Assembly (NCBI RefSeq): GCF_003173575.1
Contig: NZ_QGNY01000004.1
Coordinates: 124,001 to 188,000 of the forward strand
From: Pedobacter paludis
GTDB taxonomy: Bacteria > Bacteroidota > Bacteroidia > Sphingobacteriales > Sphingobacteriaceae
DNA: 64,000 nt
Direction: 5' to 3'
The notes below the pieces were generated by a model. That model saw nothing but the letters and a program-made list of their open reading frames with translations, was not told the DNA's origin and made no database searches. A program made the position numbers and the translations under genes. Positions 16,212-25,921 of this stretch are shown here, piece after piece. Position 1 is the first letter of the stretch. Each line of letters opens with the position of its first letter.

Positions 16212-18677
16212 CTATCCTATTTTAGCTTCTTTTCTTCTTCTAAAAATCGATATTAAAAAGCCTACAACCATTACAATTGTTCCTGCCCAATACAAATTGA
16301 TGAATGGGAATTCGATTGCTTTAAAAACTACCCAATCTTTTGCCTGCTGAGGCTTTTCAAAAATCTGGAGTTCAACTTTCTTTTCATCGGGAAGCACTTT
16401 CGAGAAACGGAATTTTAAATCTACACCTTCTACCTTACGGGCAAAATCAAATGTATTATTTCCCTTAATCAAGAATATTGGTTCAGTATTGTAAATTTTA
16501 CCACTTGCATTAATTTCCAATGGCAAACCAACTGCATAATCGCCTTGAGCTAAAACTAAATCTTTTGCCGTTGGGTTTCTGTTCAATTCTTTAACCGTAA
16601 CAATTCCGCTTGAGGTGTGGATGGTGTCGCCGGCAGAAACTTTGACAATCCTTGGTTCCTTATAATTCTCATCGTCAGAATGACCTTCATGATCGCCATG
16701 AGACTCTTTTTTTATTGCGGCACTTGTAATGTGCGTATACACATCATAAGTTAAATAATGTTTGGTATCTGGAGAGGCGATTAAACCCATTTTATCGTTA
16801 TCCTGAACGTGCGGATGCAGGTTAAAATCTTCCTTAACTTTTCCGTCTTCATCATAAACCTTAAAGTTTAACTGATAAATTGTATTCGGAGCTACTGTGG
16901 TATCGCTTACATAAGTTACCGTATACTTACCCATTTTTTTAGGCTCGTTTTTGTATAACATAATATTTTCGCCAGGTTTTTCCGTTTTTTCGAAATCCTT
17001 AACCGGAATAAAATTATTGGTATTAATTGAGATTGGTTTATTGGTAGCCGCTGAAATTAAGGCGCCTAATATTAGAAACGCAAAACCAATGTGTGCAATT
17101 GCCGAACCAGCCAGTTTTGCCTTGCCCCCGAATGCCTGATAAAGAATGCTTGCATTAGAAAGCACAGCAAACATACAGCTAAAGGTGATTAAAATATACA
17201 TGGTATTGGTATAAATACCAGTAATGTAAACCAAGCCAGAAGTTAGCACAACTGAAAAAAGAATTGCAGAAACCAAACTGCTATAGAATTTCCTAGGATC
17301 AGTTCTTTTATATTTTAAGTATTGCGAAAAGCCAGAAATTAAAGTTATTAATACTGCGAATGGTGCCTGCCACTGATTATAATATTTAACAGCATCAATT
17401 GGAGGGGTAAAATTGGTACCAAAAGCTTTATTAAATACCGGAACAGATGTAGAGAAAATAACTTGAATACAAGCAATGGTTACAACCAAAGCACCAATAA
17501 ACATCCAGAATTCCCGGGAATAAGTTTCTTCATCTTTAGTTGTAATTGGCAATTCCTTCCATCTTTTTACAATTAGCGCTACAGCTAAAACAGCAAATAC
17601 AACATTGTAAAGAATTAAGTGGCCAAACATGCCCATGTCTGTAAATGAGTGCACAGAGGTATCACCAAGAATTCCGCTTCTTGTTAAGAAAGAAGCATAT
17701 AGTACCAGTAGGAAACTTAAAAACACCAATGCAATTGCGGTAAAATAAGCATGACCTGTATTTTTGTAAGCAATCATTACGTGCACAGCGCCAATTAAAG
17801 TTAGCCATGGAATTAATGATGCATTTTCTACAGGATCCCACGCCCAGAAACCACCGAAGTTTAGCGCTTCATAGGCCCAAAAAGATCCCATTATAATTCC
17901 TGTTCCCAAAACCATAACTGCAAAAAGCGTCCACGGCATAGCAGGTTTAATCCATTCTTTATATCTTTTTTGCCATAAACCAGCAATACCATACGCAAAT
18001 GGAACAACCATACTTGCAAAACCCAAAAACAATGTTGGTGGGTGGATAACCATCCAATAGTTTTGCAACAATGGATTTAAACCTTTTCCATCAGTGATGA
18101 ATTTAAGGTAATTTTTATAATTTTCTGGATTTGCAAAAACAACGGGAGCCTGCGCCTTCAAGTCTATAGCATCTCTTAATAAGATAAAAGGAGAACTTCC
18201 GATACGTTCGCCGAAAATCTCAACACCCAACATCATAGAGGTTAAAAACACCTGCGAGAATGCAACAACAGTCATTACCGGACGCTCCCAAGTTTTGGCT
18301 TTCCAGATTAAAAGGCCACCTAAAAACGATTGCCAAAAAGCCCAAAGCCAGAAACTACCTTCCTGCCCTTCCCAAAATGCAGATATAATATAGTAAACCG
18401 GAAGTTGTTTTGAAGAGTGAGACTGAACGTAATAATATTCGAAGTAATGACCTAATATTAAATAGAATAAAATGGCTCCAATACCGATTATACTGGCCCA
18501 GTTTATAAGAAATCCAATTCTACCTAGGTTTCGCCATGATTTATCTTCTAAATTTTTATCGCGACTGGCATAAAAGTACGCTACAGTTGAAAGTAACGAT
18601 GCGCAAAACGCCAACACAATAAAAAACTGCCCGATTTTACCCGGCAACAGGTTTTCGCCTACAAATTGAATATCCAT
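16212..18677 (-). CDS. ccmF: Cytochrome c maturation heme lyase CcmF
   Basis: 821-residue polytopic membrane protein of the heme-handling family. It carries the WWD domain (NFGGFWAWDPVENASLIPWL) and flanking His residues (HPPTLFLGF, GAVHVMIAYK). It has about 13-15 membrane segments, a large periplasmic region near residues 555-790 with a His/Asp-rich stretch (SHGDHEGHSDDENY), and a final membrane helix plus basic tail. It is longer than E. coli CcmF (~650 aa). CcmF receives heme from CcmE and attaches it to apocytochrome CxxCH. It is located 7 bp after ccmE. Confidence 0.94.
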   Translation of the reverse strand: MDIQFVGENLLPGKIGQFFIVLAFCASLLSTVAYFYASRDKNLEDKSWRNLGRIGFLINWASIIGIGAILFYLILGHYFEYYYVQSHSSKQLPVYYIISAFWEGQEGSFWLWAFWQSFLGGLLIWKAKTWERPVMTVVAFSQVFLTSMMLGVEIFGERIGSSPFILLRDAIDLKAQAPVVFANPENYKNYLKFITDGKGLNPLLQNYWMVIHPPTLFLGFASMVVPFAYGIAGLWQKRYKEWIKPAMPWTLFAVMVLGTGIIMGSFWAYEALNFGGFWAWDPVENASLIPWLTLIGAVHVMIAYKNTGHAYFTAIALVFLSFLLVLYASFLTRSGILGDTSVHSFTDMGMFGHLILYNVVFAVLAVALIVKRWKELPITTKDEETYSREFWMFIGALVVTIACIQVIFSTSVPVFNKAFGTNFTPPIDAVKYYNQWQAPFAVLITLISGFSQYLKYKRTDPRKFYSSLVSAILFSVVLTSGLVYITGIYTNTMYILITFSCMFAVLSNASILYQAFGGKAKLAGSAIAHIGFAFLILGALISAATNKPISINTNNFIPVKDFEKTEKPGENIMLYKNEPKKMGKYTVTYVSDTTVAPNTIYQLNFKVYDEDGKVKEDFNLHPHVQDNDKMGLIASPDTKHYLTYDVYTHITSAAIKKESHGDHEGHSDDENYKEPRIVKVSAGDTIHTSSGIVTVKELNRNPTAKDLVLAQGDYAVGLPLEINASGKIYNTEPIFLIKGNNTFDFARKVEGVDLKFRFSKVLPDEKKVELQIFEKPQQAKDWVVFKAIEFPFINLYWAGTIVMVVGFLISIFRRRKEAKIG

Positions 18678-18684
18678 TAAATTT

Positions 18685-19116
18685 TTATATTTTTTTCTCG
18701 CCGTCTTTGCTCACTTCTTCAACCTTACCGTTCTTATTTACTTCTACAAGGTTGTTATTATATTTTGAAGGGCATTTCATTAGAATTTTTGAGGCGTAAA
18801 ATTTATCCTTATCCATTCTACCGATAAGAACCAATTTCTCAGATTTTTCAAAATCCTGAGGCTTTGTACCACTGTACACAACTTCACGTACTTCTCCTTT
18901 TTCATCTTTCATGTGGAAAGAGAAATGGTTAGCGTCTTTTACAGCATCATAATAAGTACCTTTTGATTTTTCCCAATAACCCATAACATGCTCTTCCTTA
19001 TCAGATAAGGAGGCTTGTTTAAAATTAGAGTAGGTATCGGTATTCGCGTTTAAGCTAAATAAAATCCCTACAGAAATTGCAATTGTAATTAATCCAATGA
19101 TGGCACTTTTTTTCAT
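18685..19116 (-). CDS. ccmE: Heme chaperone CcmE, Cys-type (CxxxY)
   Basis: 143 residues: one N-terminal membrane anchor (~5-22) and a periplasmic OB-fold. The usual heme-binding HxxxY motif is replaced by C115-P-S-K-Y119 (LMKCPSKYNNN), the CxxxY variant described in archaea and some sulfate reducers. It carries heme from CcmC to CcmF. The adjacent downstream ccmF, separated by 7 bp, confirms the assignment. The acidic/basic tail after Tyr119 is short. Confidence 0.92.
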   Translation of the reverse strand: MKKSAIIGLITIAISVGILFSLNANTDTYSNFKQASLSDKEEHVMGYWEKSKGTYYDAVKDANHFSFHMKDEKGEVREVVYSGTKPQDFEKSEKLVLIGRMDKDKFYASKILMKCPSKYNNNLVEVNKNGKVEEVSKDGEKKI

Positions 19117-19378
19117 TTCTATATTGTTGTAAAAGCTGGGAACAAAGATAGAAAAATAGGCTTAGCGAGGGTTCTTTTACATTTATCTTGTCTTTATATT
19201 GACAATTAGCTGATAGTTTAACACGTTTTAAACGCGATTTGCAACTATTTGTAATGGTTCTAAGAAAAAGGCTAATGATAATGACTAAAGCAACAAATTT
19301 GCGCTCATAATTTCTTAAGTTTGAAACATCAGATTATCCATTTAATAATTATACATTCCGGCACTTAATTTTAATATT

Positions 19379-20059
19379 ATGAACCTTAAAAAGTTCTATG
19401 CATATTTCCTACTTATTGCTTTAACCTCATTTTTAAGCTCATGCTTTCAGGTTATAGAAGAAATTACCATTAAAAATGACGGAACCGGAGATGTTGTTCT
19501 TACCATAAATTTAAGTCAGAGCAAAACCAAAGTTGCGTCCGTTATGCTTTTAGATAGCATTCAAGGCTACAAAGTGCCCAGCAAGGCAAAAATTCAACAA
19601 GAATTAAATGAGGTTGTTGCTTATCTAAAAAAATCTGAAGGAATTTCGAATGTTAAAAGTACCAGCGATTTCAATAATTATATCGCAACAATTAGCTTTT
19701 CCTTTAAAGATGTATCCAACATCAATAACATTACAAAGAACATCCTGGCGCAGCAAAAAATTAAGGCAAACAACAGCTCAACCTATAGTTACAACAAGCT
19801 AACCAAAACATTTAGCAGAAAATATCAAGCTACTGGAACTGCTAAAACCGAATTTAATAAGCTAAAAAACCAGGACAAGGCTGTTTTTAATACCGCAACG
19901 TATACCAGCATTTATCGCTTTGAATCTACTGTAACAAATACCAGCAATCCGGCATCAAACATATCGAAATCTAAAAAAGCTGTAATGCTTAAAAGCAGTA
20001 TAATGGATTTAATAAATGGAAAAGTTAATGTTTCCAATCAAATACAACTATCTAAATAA
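19379..20059 (+). CDS. Hypothetical lipoprotein in envelope-protein trio
   Basis: 226 residues with a lipoprotein signal (LSSC, Cys22). The mature part begins FQVIEEITIKNDGTGDVVLTINLS, a beta-rich pattern seen in Bacteroidota lipoproteins that measure or bind by repeated strands, and is rich in Lys, Ser and Asn. No catalytic motif is visible. It is the first of three same-strand genes (next 51 bp away) that sit between ccmE and gdhA. Function unknown. Confidence 0.65.
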   Translation: MNLKKFYAYFLLIALTSFLSSCFQVIEEITIKNDGTGDVVLTINLSQSKTKVASVMLLDSIQGYKVPSKAKIQQELNEVVAYLKKSEGISNVKSTSDFNNYIATISFSFKDVSNINNITKNILAQQKIKANNSSTYSYNKLTKTFSRKYQATGTAKTEFNKLKNQDKAVFNTATYTSIYRFESTVTNTSNPASNISKSKKAVMLKSSIMDLINGKVNVSNQIQLSK

Positions 20060-20109
20060 ATAAGAAAACTACCTATAGGCAAGTTTCAATACCTTAACAT
20101 CTATAACTA

Positions 20110-22131
20110 ATGAAAAAAATTCTATTTGCGATCTCCCTATTTTTAATTTACAATCTTGCTAACGCACAAGATTTAGTTAAGAAAATTCCATCAAATGCTT
20201 TTGCTGTTGCCACAATTAAGGGCGACAACGTTTTTAAATTAATGTTTGTTAAAGATTTTAATGAATCTTTTCTAGGCAAAAAATTATTAACAGAAACCTC
20301 AAAATCTTTAGATAAAGAATTTACAAGCATCGAAGATTTTGGGATAAACCTGAACAAAAACATGTACTACTTTAATCAGCTTAATGATAGTATTACCTAC
20401 AACTGCTTTCTAATTCCACTTAAAGATGCAACAAAATTTGAAGGCTTAATTAATAACAAAAACGAAAAAATTAGAACAGTAAATGGCATAAAAACCATAG
20501 TGTTACCTGATAGTACAAGCATCGTCAAATGGAATGAAAACACCTTGTATTTTGTTACTGGAAGTATTAGGAGCACTTTTTTTGCCGATTCTGCAAAATC
20601 AGCAAAATATGGTTTTAAAGACATTCGCTATCAAAACAATTATGATGTTTTAACTGATAGCGCAACTATTTTAACCGATACAACCTATATAACAACTACC
20701 GAACCTGCCGTTGAGGATGTTGCAGTTCCTGTTGTGAAAGAAAAAGTTCAGAAAAAGGCAAGTATTAAAAAATCGGGAAAGAAAAAAGCTTTGAATAAGA
20801 AAACCGCAGTTAAGCCGAAGAAAAACAAAAAAGCAGCAAAAATTAAAGCAGTTGAGGCGGAGGAAGCTTCAGCTATGGATGAGTTAGCAGATGGTGTTGC
20901 TATGGCTGTTGACACGGCCAGCGTTGATGATCAGTACGACATTTATCAAAAGGAAAGAGCGGAGCAGGATGCAAAGAAAAAACAGCTTGCGTTTGTTTGG
21001 ATGAGTGCTCAGGCCGATAAAATTTTTAATTCAGAATATGAATCTATAACAAATAATAAATCATACGTCTCTAGTTTGGATGACAAGGCCATTGCAGAGC
21101 TTTGGGTATCGAGCCTGCAAGATGCCTATAATTCGATAGCGCCAGAATTTGGAACATATGGTAAAGCTGGAATAATGAAAGGTTACGGTAGTTTAAATGC
21201 TAAACTTTTTATGGATAAAACAAGTTTCCGCATCTCAACCGGCTTAGAATTGGCGCAGGAACAGGCCGATTCTTATAAAAAAATAATGAACAGAAAGTTG
21301 AATAAAAACTTTTTAAAGTATGTAAATAGCGAAAAAGCCATTGGCTTTACCAGTTATTCTATTGATACCAAAGCTTATTTAGAAGAATTTCCTAAATTGT
21401 TGAAACAGACTTATGGATCTATTTTGGGTGGCAAGATGGATGAAGAAATTGATTTAGGCACCGATTTATTCACACTTTTATTGGATGAGGAAGCTGTAAG
21501 CAATGTGATTAAAGGCGATGCACTATTGGTTGTTAATGGGTTGACGACTAAAGACGTAACATATACCACTTACGATTATGACGATGATTATAATAGAAAG
21601 GAAGTTACCAAAACCAAAAAAGAAACCTTGCCAGATTTTCTTTTTATGTTCTCATCAGAGGATAACAGATTGATTAATAAACTGATCAAATATGGAATAA
21701 ATAAAAACTACGTTTCGGTTGATCAAAATATTTATAAAATTGAGGAAAAGAAAAGCCCAATTGATATTTATTTTATGATTAAGGATGGAATTGTATTTTT
21801 CGGAAATTCGTTAACAGAAATGCAAAACATTGGCAACAACCAATATAAAGCATCGATTAGCAAGGAACACAAAAACCTGTTGAGCAAAAACAATTTCACC
21901 ATGTTATTTAATTCGAAAAATATGGTCGGAAAAATTCCGGATGATGAAATGGGTGGTAAAGAAAATGCAGAAAAATTGAACAGCACGCTAAGTAAAATGG
22001 GAAATCTTTACATTAAATCGAACCCGATAAAAGGCAATGTTGTCTCAGGAGAAATCAGTGCAGAAATTCCTAATGGTCACGAAAATGCCTTAAAGTATCT
22101 GTTTTCTTTAATCGAAAATGCGACTAAATAA
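20110..22131 (+). CDS. Secreted DUF4836-like protein with Lys/Ala-rich insert
   Basis: 673 residues with signal peptide (1-20). The N-terminal PSNAFAVATIKGDNVFKLM pattern and long alternating strands resemble the DUF4836/DUF3352-like envelope family. Residues ~210-250 form an unusual Lys/Ala-rich low-complexity stretch (KKASIKKSGKKKALNKK...) like a histone H1 tail, followed by an acidic segment (EAEEASAMDELADG). The remaining ~400 residues are globular with many YKK/DD turns. It lies 51 bp after the lipoprotein gene and 85 bp before a third gene of related organisation. Function unknown. Confidence 0.6.
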   Translation: MKKILFAISLFLIYNLANAQDLVKKIPSNAFAVATIKGDNVFKLMFVKDFNESFLGKKLLTETSKSLDKEFTSIEDFGINLNKNMYYFNQLNDSITYNCFLIPLKDATKFEGLINNKNEKIRTVNGIKTIVLPDSTSIVKWNENTLYFVTGSIRSTFFADSAKSAKYGFKDIRYQNNYDVLTDSATILTDTTYITTTEPAVEDVAVPVVKEKVQKKASIKKSGKKKALNKKTAVKPKKNKKAAKIKAVEAEEASAMDELADGVAMAVDTASVDDQYDIYQKERAEQDAKKKQLAFVWMSAQADKIFNSEYESITNNKSYVSSLDDKAIAELWVSSLQDAYNSIAPEFGTYGKAGIMKGYGSLNAKLFMDKTSFRISTGLELAQEQADSYKKIMNRKLNKNFLKYVNSEKAIGFTSYSIDTKAYLEEFPKLLKQTYGSILGGKMDEEIDLGTDLFTLLLDEEAVSNVIKGDALLVVNGLTTKDVTYTTYDYDDDYNRKEVTKTKKETLPDFLFMFSSEDNRLINKLIKYGINKNYVSVDQNIYKIEEKKSPIDIYFMIKDGIVFFGNSLTEMQNIGNNQYKASISKEHKNLLSKNNFTMLFNSKNMVGKIPDDEMGGKENAEKLNSTLSKMGNLYIKSNPIKGNVVSGEISAEIPNGHENALKYLFSLIENATK

Positions 22132-22140
22132 TCATTAGCG

Positions 22141-22192
22141 ACAGAAACACAGAACTAGAAGAAAAAATTTCCATGACAATCTGTGTTTCTGT
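22141..22192. repeat. 13-bp inverted repeat between the second and third trio genes
   Basis: ACAGAAACACAGA (22141-22153) and TCTGTGTTTCTGT (22180-22192) are exact complements with a 26-nt loop. Similar 'ctgtgttctctgtgg'/'cacagaaacac' phrases occur at 39580 and 23980, suggesting a dispersed genomic word and not a gene-specific operator. It may attenuate transcription into the third gene. Confidence 0.55.
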
Positions 22193-22216
22193 GGCAAAAA
22201 AAGTTAAGGACACCTG

Positions 22217-23623
22217 ATGAAGAAATTTTTAATAATATCAGCAACGATCATCGTATTGTTGCTGATCTCCTATTTTGCTTTTTTTAAATACCGCGAAATC
22301 CAATCTAACAACGTTTCAATTCCAACTGGTACTAATGCAGTAATTAAAATTAATGTTGATGGATTATTTAAAACCCTTGCAATAAGTTACCTTAAACATC
22401 CAAAAGAATATGCTAGACCAGACCAAAAGGATTTAAAGCAAAAGATTGAGGACTTAAAAACAGGATTGGAAATACCAGCAAACGTTTATTTTTATGGTTT
22501 AAGAGGCAAAGATAAATCGACCTTTTTCTCTACTTTCAAAATAAGTGATTCAGTTGCTTTTCAAAAGTTTGTCGATGGTAAGCTCTCATCCAGATTAATC
22601 AAAATTGAGCATAACTTTTATCAGTCGACAGATTCAACCTTAACTATTTTATTCGATAATAAGAAAGTTGCCTTTGCTTTTGCACCAAAAAAGGATGCCT
22701 CAATCGCGGTTTTAAGAGATCTTTTAATTCAGAAAAACACAGTAAAGATCGGCGACACTAAGTTTGAAGATTTAACGGATATTTCTGATCACTTATGTTT
22801 TCAAAATGAGCAGAGCTTAAGCAAAATGAATTTTACTGATGGAAAAATCGATTTTAGCAGTGAATTCATCAATAAACTAATCGAGCCAGCATTAAAACCT
22901 CGGCACAGAATTTTAAGTTCGGAAAGCACCGTAAGTTTTTGGATAAATGCTAAATTCAAAGCAGACTCTATTAAAAAAGAACCAGCAGTTGAAAGTCCGG
23001 TTATATCTACAAATACATTAAAAAGCTTTTATAAGGATTATATCGACATTGAATGGCTGAACTCGATAAAACAGGTTGATACTATTGTTGGATATGAATA
23101 CAATGATAATTTTGAACGTGTTGAAAAGAAGGTTTTGCAAGACAATATAGTTCCGAATATTTCTATAAATATGGATGCCAACGCAACTGAAATGGCTAAT
23201 TATTTAAAGAAATATGGTCTCTTAAATCCATCGACAGGCAAAATAAGCGGGCCAGTAATTCCATTTTCTTCTTTTTATTTTAAGGCTAATCAAAACAATG
23301 TACAGCTAAGTACAATTAAAAATAAAAATCTGGAAGTTAAAAAAGAGGCCTCGGATGATTTCTTATATTTTAAACTGGATTTTTCAAAATTGGGGAAACA
23401 ACAACCTTTCAATGTGTTATTTAGTCGAATTAACATATTTAAAAAACTGGAAATTAAAGGAAGAGCCATAGAAAAAAATAAAATTAGGTTAGAATCAGCG
23501 CTGACGTTTACGAATGAAAATGCCAATTCACTGATACAGATTTTAAATTTAGCACAGAATGGATTAACTACTTTATTAAATTCTAATTTTAATATGGTGA
23601 TAAAACCACCACTTTCTAAATAG
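22217..23623 (+). CDS. Hypothetical membrane-anchored envelope protein
   Basis: 468 residues. One N-terminal hydrophobic segment (~4-22, LIISATIIVLLLISYFAFF) gives a signal anchor. The soluble part starts with SIPTGTNAVIKINVDGLFKTLA, echoing the PSNAFAVATIKGDNVFK start of the 673-residue neighbour, which suggests distant relatedness. Phe/Ser/Lys-rich alternating strands follow. No enzyme motif is visible. It is the last gene of the plus-strand trio and is followed by a 445-bp non-coding region rich in repeats. Confidence 0.6.
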   Translation: MKKFLIISATIIVLLLISYFAFFKYREIQSNNVSIPTGTNAVIKINVDGLFKTLAISYLKHPKEYARPDQKDLKQKIEDLKTGLEIPANVYFYGLRGKDKSTFFSTFKISDSVAFQKFVDGKLSSRLIKIEHNFYQSTDSTLTILFDNKKVAFAFAPKKDASIAVLRDLLIQKNTVKIGDTKFEDLTDISDHLCFQNEQSLSKMNFTDGKIDFSSEFINKLIEPALKPRHRILSSESTVSFWINAKFKADSIKKEPAVESPVISTNTLKSFYKDYIDIEWLNSIKQVDTIVGYEYNDNFERVEKKVLQDNIVPNISINMDANATEMANYLKKYGLLNPSTGKISGPVIPFSSFYFKANQNNVQLSTIKNKNLEVKKEASDDFLYFKLDFSKLGKQQPFNVLFSRINIFKKLEIKGRAIEKNKIRLESALTFTNENANSLIQILNLAQNGLTTLLNSNFNMVIKPPLSK

Positions 23624-23834
23624 TTTTTTAAATCCACTTTATTTTTGGTGGCTCACAAATGTGTCTAAATAAATCAGCGTGCAGGTAATGTTGCGTGTGC
23701 CAGGAGGATGCTGAAAGGAAAGCGAATATTTGGAAGAAATTTTTTGTGGTCGTTTGGAATTAATTCAAAGAGTTCTCCGCCGCAATCGAAATGATGGTTT
23801 TTTAAGGCACATTGCTAAGCTGACCTTTGTTTCT

Positions 23835-23959
23835 AAACCCGATTGATGTGGAAATACTTTTTGTTTCGATGATAGTCATCCGATGAATATATGCATCATA
23901 CCGATATTCATCGGATGACTTTAATAAAGTGAACAAAAAGATTGGAACGAAAGCGGGAC
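23835..23959 (+). repeat. Dispersed repeat family R1, long form (copy 1)
   Basis: Starts AAACCCGATTG and ends AAAGCGGGAC. It shares GAAATACTTTTTG and AAAAAGATTG..A with the other long copy at 37213-37343. It contains a perfect 17-bp inverted repeat with a 13-nt loop (23874-23920). Its end tetramers CCCG and CGGG are complementary. See the finding on covariation. Confidence 0.7.
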
Positions 23960-24000
23960 CAGCCTTCTACCAAATGCACAGAAACACACATTTCCAAAAA

Positions 24001-24032
24001 AAATCCTTGCAAATTTACATCTGCAAGGATTT
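24001..24032. terminator. Bidirectional terminator after gdhA
   Basis: An 11-bp stem, AAATCCTTGCA / TGCAAGGATTT, with a 10-nt loop. It is flanked by an A run on the left (T run on the minus strand) and a T run on the right. It lies 37 bp after the gdhA stop codon on the minus strand. Confidence 0.85.
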
Positions 24033-24068
24033 TTTGCTTTAAGCTTTAGTCTTGCGACTTTTAGCTTA

Positions 24069-25490
24069 CTATGGCCAAACGCCCAAATTCATGTAAGAAA
24101 CGGCAATTTTGTCAATCGAATTAACAAAAGCGGCTGTTCTCAATGTTTGAGTTGCAGGTTTGTTCATTCTAGTTTCACGGATTTCGTGGTAAGAGTGGAT
24201 CATGGTATCCTCTAAACCTGAGTTTACCAGTTCCATTTCCGAAGCACCTTTAACAATCATTAAGCGGTGTTCTGGAAGAATGGTTTTACCCGTTAAATTT
24301 TCTAAAGTAGCAATTAAATTAGCATTAGAATTAGCTGCATAGCGGTTTTCCATACGGCCAAATGCAACGTGAGAAAGGTTTTTTAACCATTCGAAGTAGG
24401 AAACCGTAACACCACCTGCGTTACAGTACATATCTGGAATAATGATGCCGCCCATTTCGGTAAATATGGCTTCAGCCTCTGGCGTTGTTGGACCGTTTGC
24501 GCCTTCTGCAATAATTTTTGCTTTAATGTTGCGGATGTTATGCTCGGTAAACTGATTTTCTAAGGCTGCAGGTACGATAATATCGCAATCCTGCTCTAAA
24601 CCTTCCATTGAGTTTTTGAAATCTTTTGCTCCAGGGAAACCTAAAATTGAACCTGTATTTTTACGATGGGCAAAAACTTCATCAACATTTAATCCGTTTG
24701 GATTGTAAATTGCACCTTCAAATTCGCAAAGACCAACAATTGTTGCACCAAATTCAGCCAAAAATTTTGCCGAATGATAACCAACATTACCTAAACCTTG
24801 AACAATTACTCTTTTATCTCCTAAACCGGCTTTTAAGCCGATTTTGGCCATATCTTCGGCAACGTCTACACATTCGCGAACTGCATAAGCAACTCCACGG
24901 CCGGTAGCTTCTTTACGTCCGCGGATACCATGCAAAGCAATTGGCTTACCAGTTACACAACCTAAAGCATCAAGCTGGCCCGGATTCATGGTCATATAAG
25001 TATCTGCAATCCAGCTCATTTCTCGTTCACCAGATCCATAATCAGGAGCAGGAACATCGATACCAGGGCCTATAAAATTTTTCTTAATTAATTCTGTAGT
25101 ATAACGACGGGTAATAGTTTCTAATTCAGCTACACTATATTGTTTAGTGTTGATTTTAATTCCACCCTTTGCACCGCCAAAAGGAACATTTACAATGGCA
25201 CATTTATATGTCATTAATGCCGCAAGCGCCATAACTTCATCTTCATTAACCATTTCGCTATAACGAATCCCGCCTTTGGTTGGACTCATGTGATGCGAGT
25301 GTTCTACACGCCAAGCATCAATTACTTCAAAACCGTTTCCTCTACGAATTGGGAACTGGAAACGATACACACTGTTACACGCTTTAATCTGGTTCAATAA
25401 ACCCTCGGGATGATTGGTAAATTGAGCCGCACTGTCAAAGTTCTTGCATACATCTGCAAAAAACTTGTTCTCGTCTGCTAGATTAGCCAT
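24069..25490 (-). CDS. gdhA: Glu/Leu/Phe/Val family dehydrogenase (glutamate dehydrogenase)
   Basis: 473 residues. It has the catalytic region PFGGAKGGIKI (~103-113), with Lys in the GGAKGG motif, then the IGPGIDVPAPDYGSGEREM segment and a C-terminal Rossmann domain (VIVQGLGNVGYHSAKFL). It interconverts glutamate and 2-oxoglutarate plus ammonia with NAD(P). The coenzyme cannot be settled by eye. It has its own terminator. It lies between ccmD (134 bp upstream) and the plus-strand trio, inside an otherwise cytochrome-maturation neighbourhood. Confidence 0.93.
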   Translation of the reverse strand: MANLADENKFFADVCKNFDSAAQFTNHPEGLLNQIKACNSVYRFQFPIRRGNGFEVIDAWRVEHSHHMSPTKGGIRYSEMVNEDEVMALAALMTYKCAIVNVPFGGAKGGIKINTKQYSVAELETITRRYTTELIKKNFIGPGIDVPAPDYGSGEREMSWIADTYMTMNPGQLDALGCVTGKPIALHGIRGRKEATGRGVAYAVRECVDVAEDMAKIGLKAGLGDKRVIVQGLGNVGYHSAKFLAEFGATIVGLCEFEGAIYNPNGLNVDEVFAHRKNTGSILGFPGAKDFKNSMEGLEQDCDIIVPAALENQFTEHNIRNIKAKIIAEGANGPTTPEAEAIFTEMGGIIIPDMYCNAGGVTVSYFEWLKNLSHVAFGRMENRYAANSNANLIATLENLTGKTILPEHRLMIVKGASEMELVNSGLEDTMIHSYHEIRETRMNKPATQTLRTAAFVNSIDKIAVSYMNLGVWP

Positions 25491-25623
25491 TATTTATTTT
25501 TTATGAATTAAGTATGCCACAAAATTGCCTAAAAAAACAGCATATATCCAAATGAAAAAACACTTAGTGTAAAGCCAACACCAATAGATTTTAGCGATTT
25601 AAATAGCTTTAAACCGTTTAAAC

Positions 25624-25842
25624 TTAGTTTTTAGGTAAGTTTTCTTTTTCGATTTTTTTTAATCTTTTATCTAATGCGAACAGATAAACCAATAAACCGA
25701 GAAGAATTACCACGATACAAATCACAACAACGTAAATTTTACCATTGCTGCGCAATGCATCGGCCATTTCTACATCATTGTTTTGCGCAAACAATTGCAG
25801 TGTAGTTATCATTAATATTAGGGAGAAAAGGATTTTTTTCAT
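25624..25842 (-). CDS. CcmD-like small membrane protein
   Basis: 72 residues: a signal-like hydrophobic N-terminus (1-19, LQLFAQ), a short acidic stretch, then a single membrane helix (~35-58, IYVVVICIVVILLGLLVYLFAL) followed by a charged tail DKRLKKIEKEN. Size, topology and position 79 bp after the CcsA/CcmC-type gene match Bacteroidota 'CcmD family' proteins, which stabilise the CcmABC-E complex. Sequence identity to proteobacterial CcmD is too low to judge by eye. Confidence 0.7.
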   Translation of the reverse strand: MKKILFSLILMITTLQLFAQNNDVEMADALRSNGKIYVVVICIVVILLGLLVYLFALDKRLKKIEKENLPKN

Positions 25843-25921
25843 CTTTATAATTATTTAAAACGGGTGAAATAACTTCGGTTTATTCATCTCTGTGTGATTT
25901 GAAAATCGAAATAATTTCAAT

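Larger units (their letters stand above)
23624..24068. other. Non-coding interval with dispersed repeat and gdhA terminator
   Basis: No credible ORF. It contains the long form of the AAACCYGATTG...GCRGGAC repeat family (23835-23959), a 17-bp perfect inverted repeat inside it (23874-23890 / 23904-23920) and the terminator hairpin of gdhA at 24001-24032. Confidence 0.7.
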
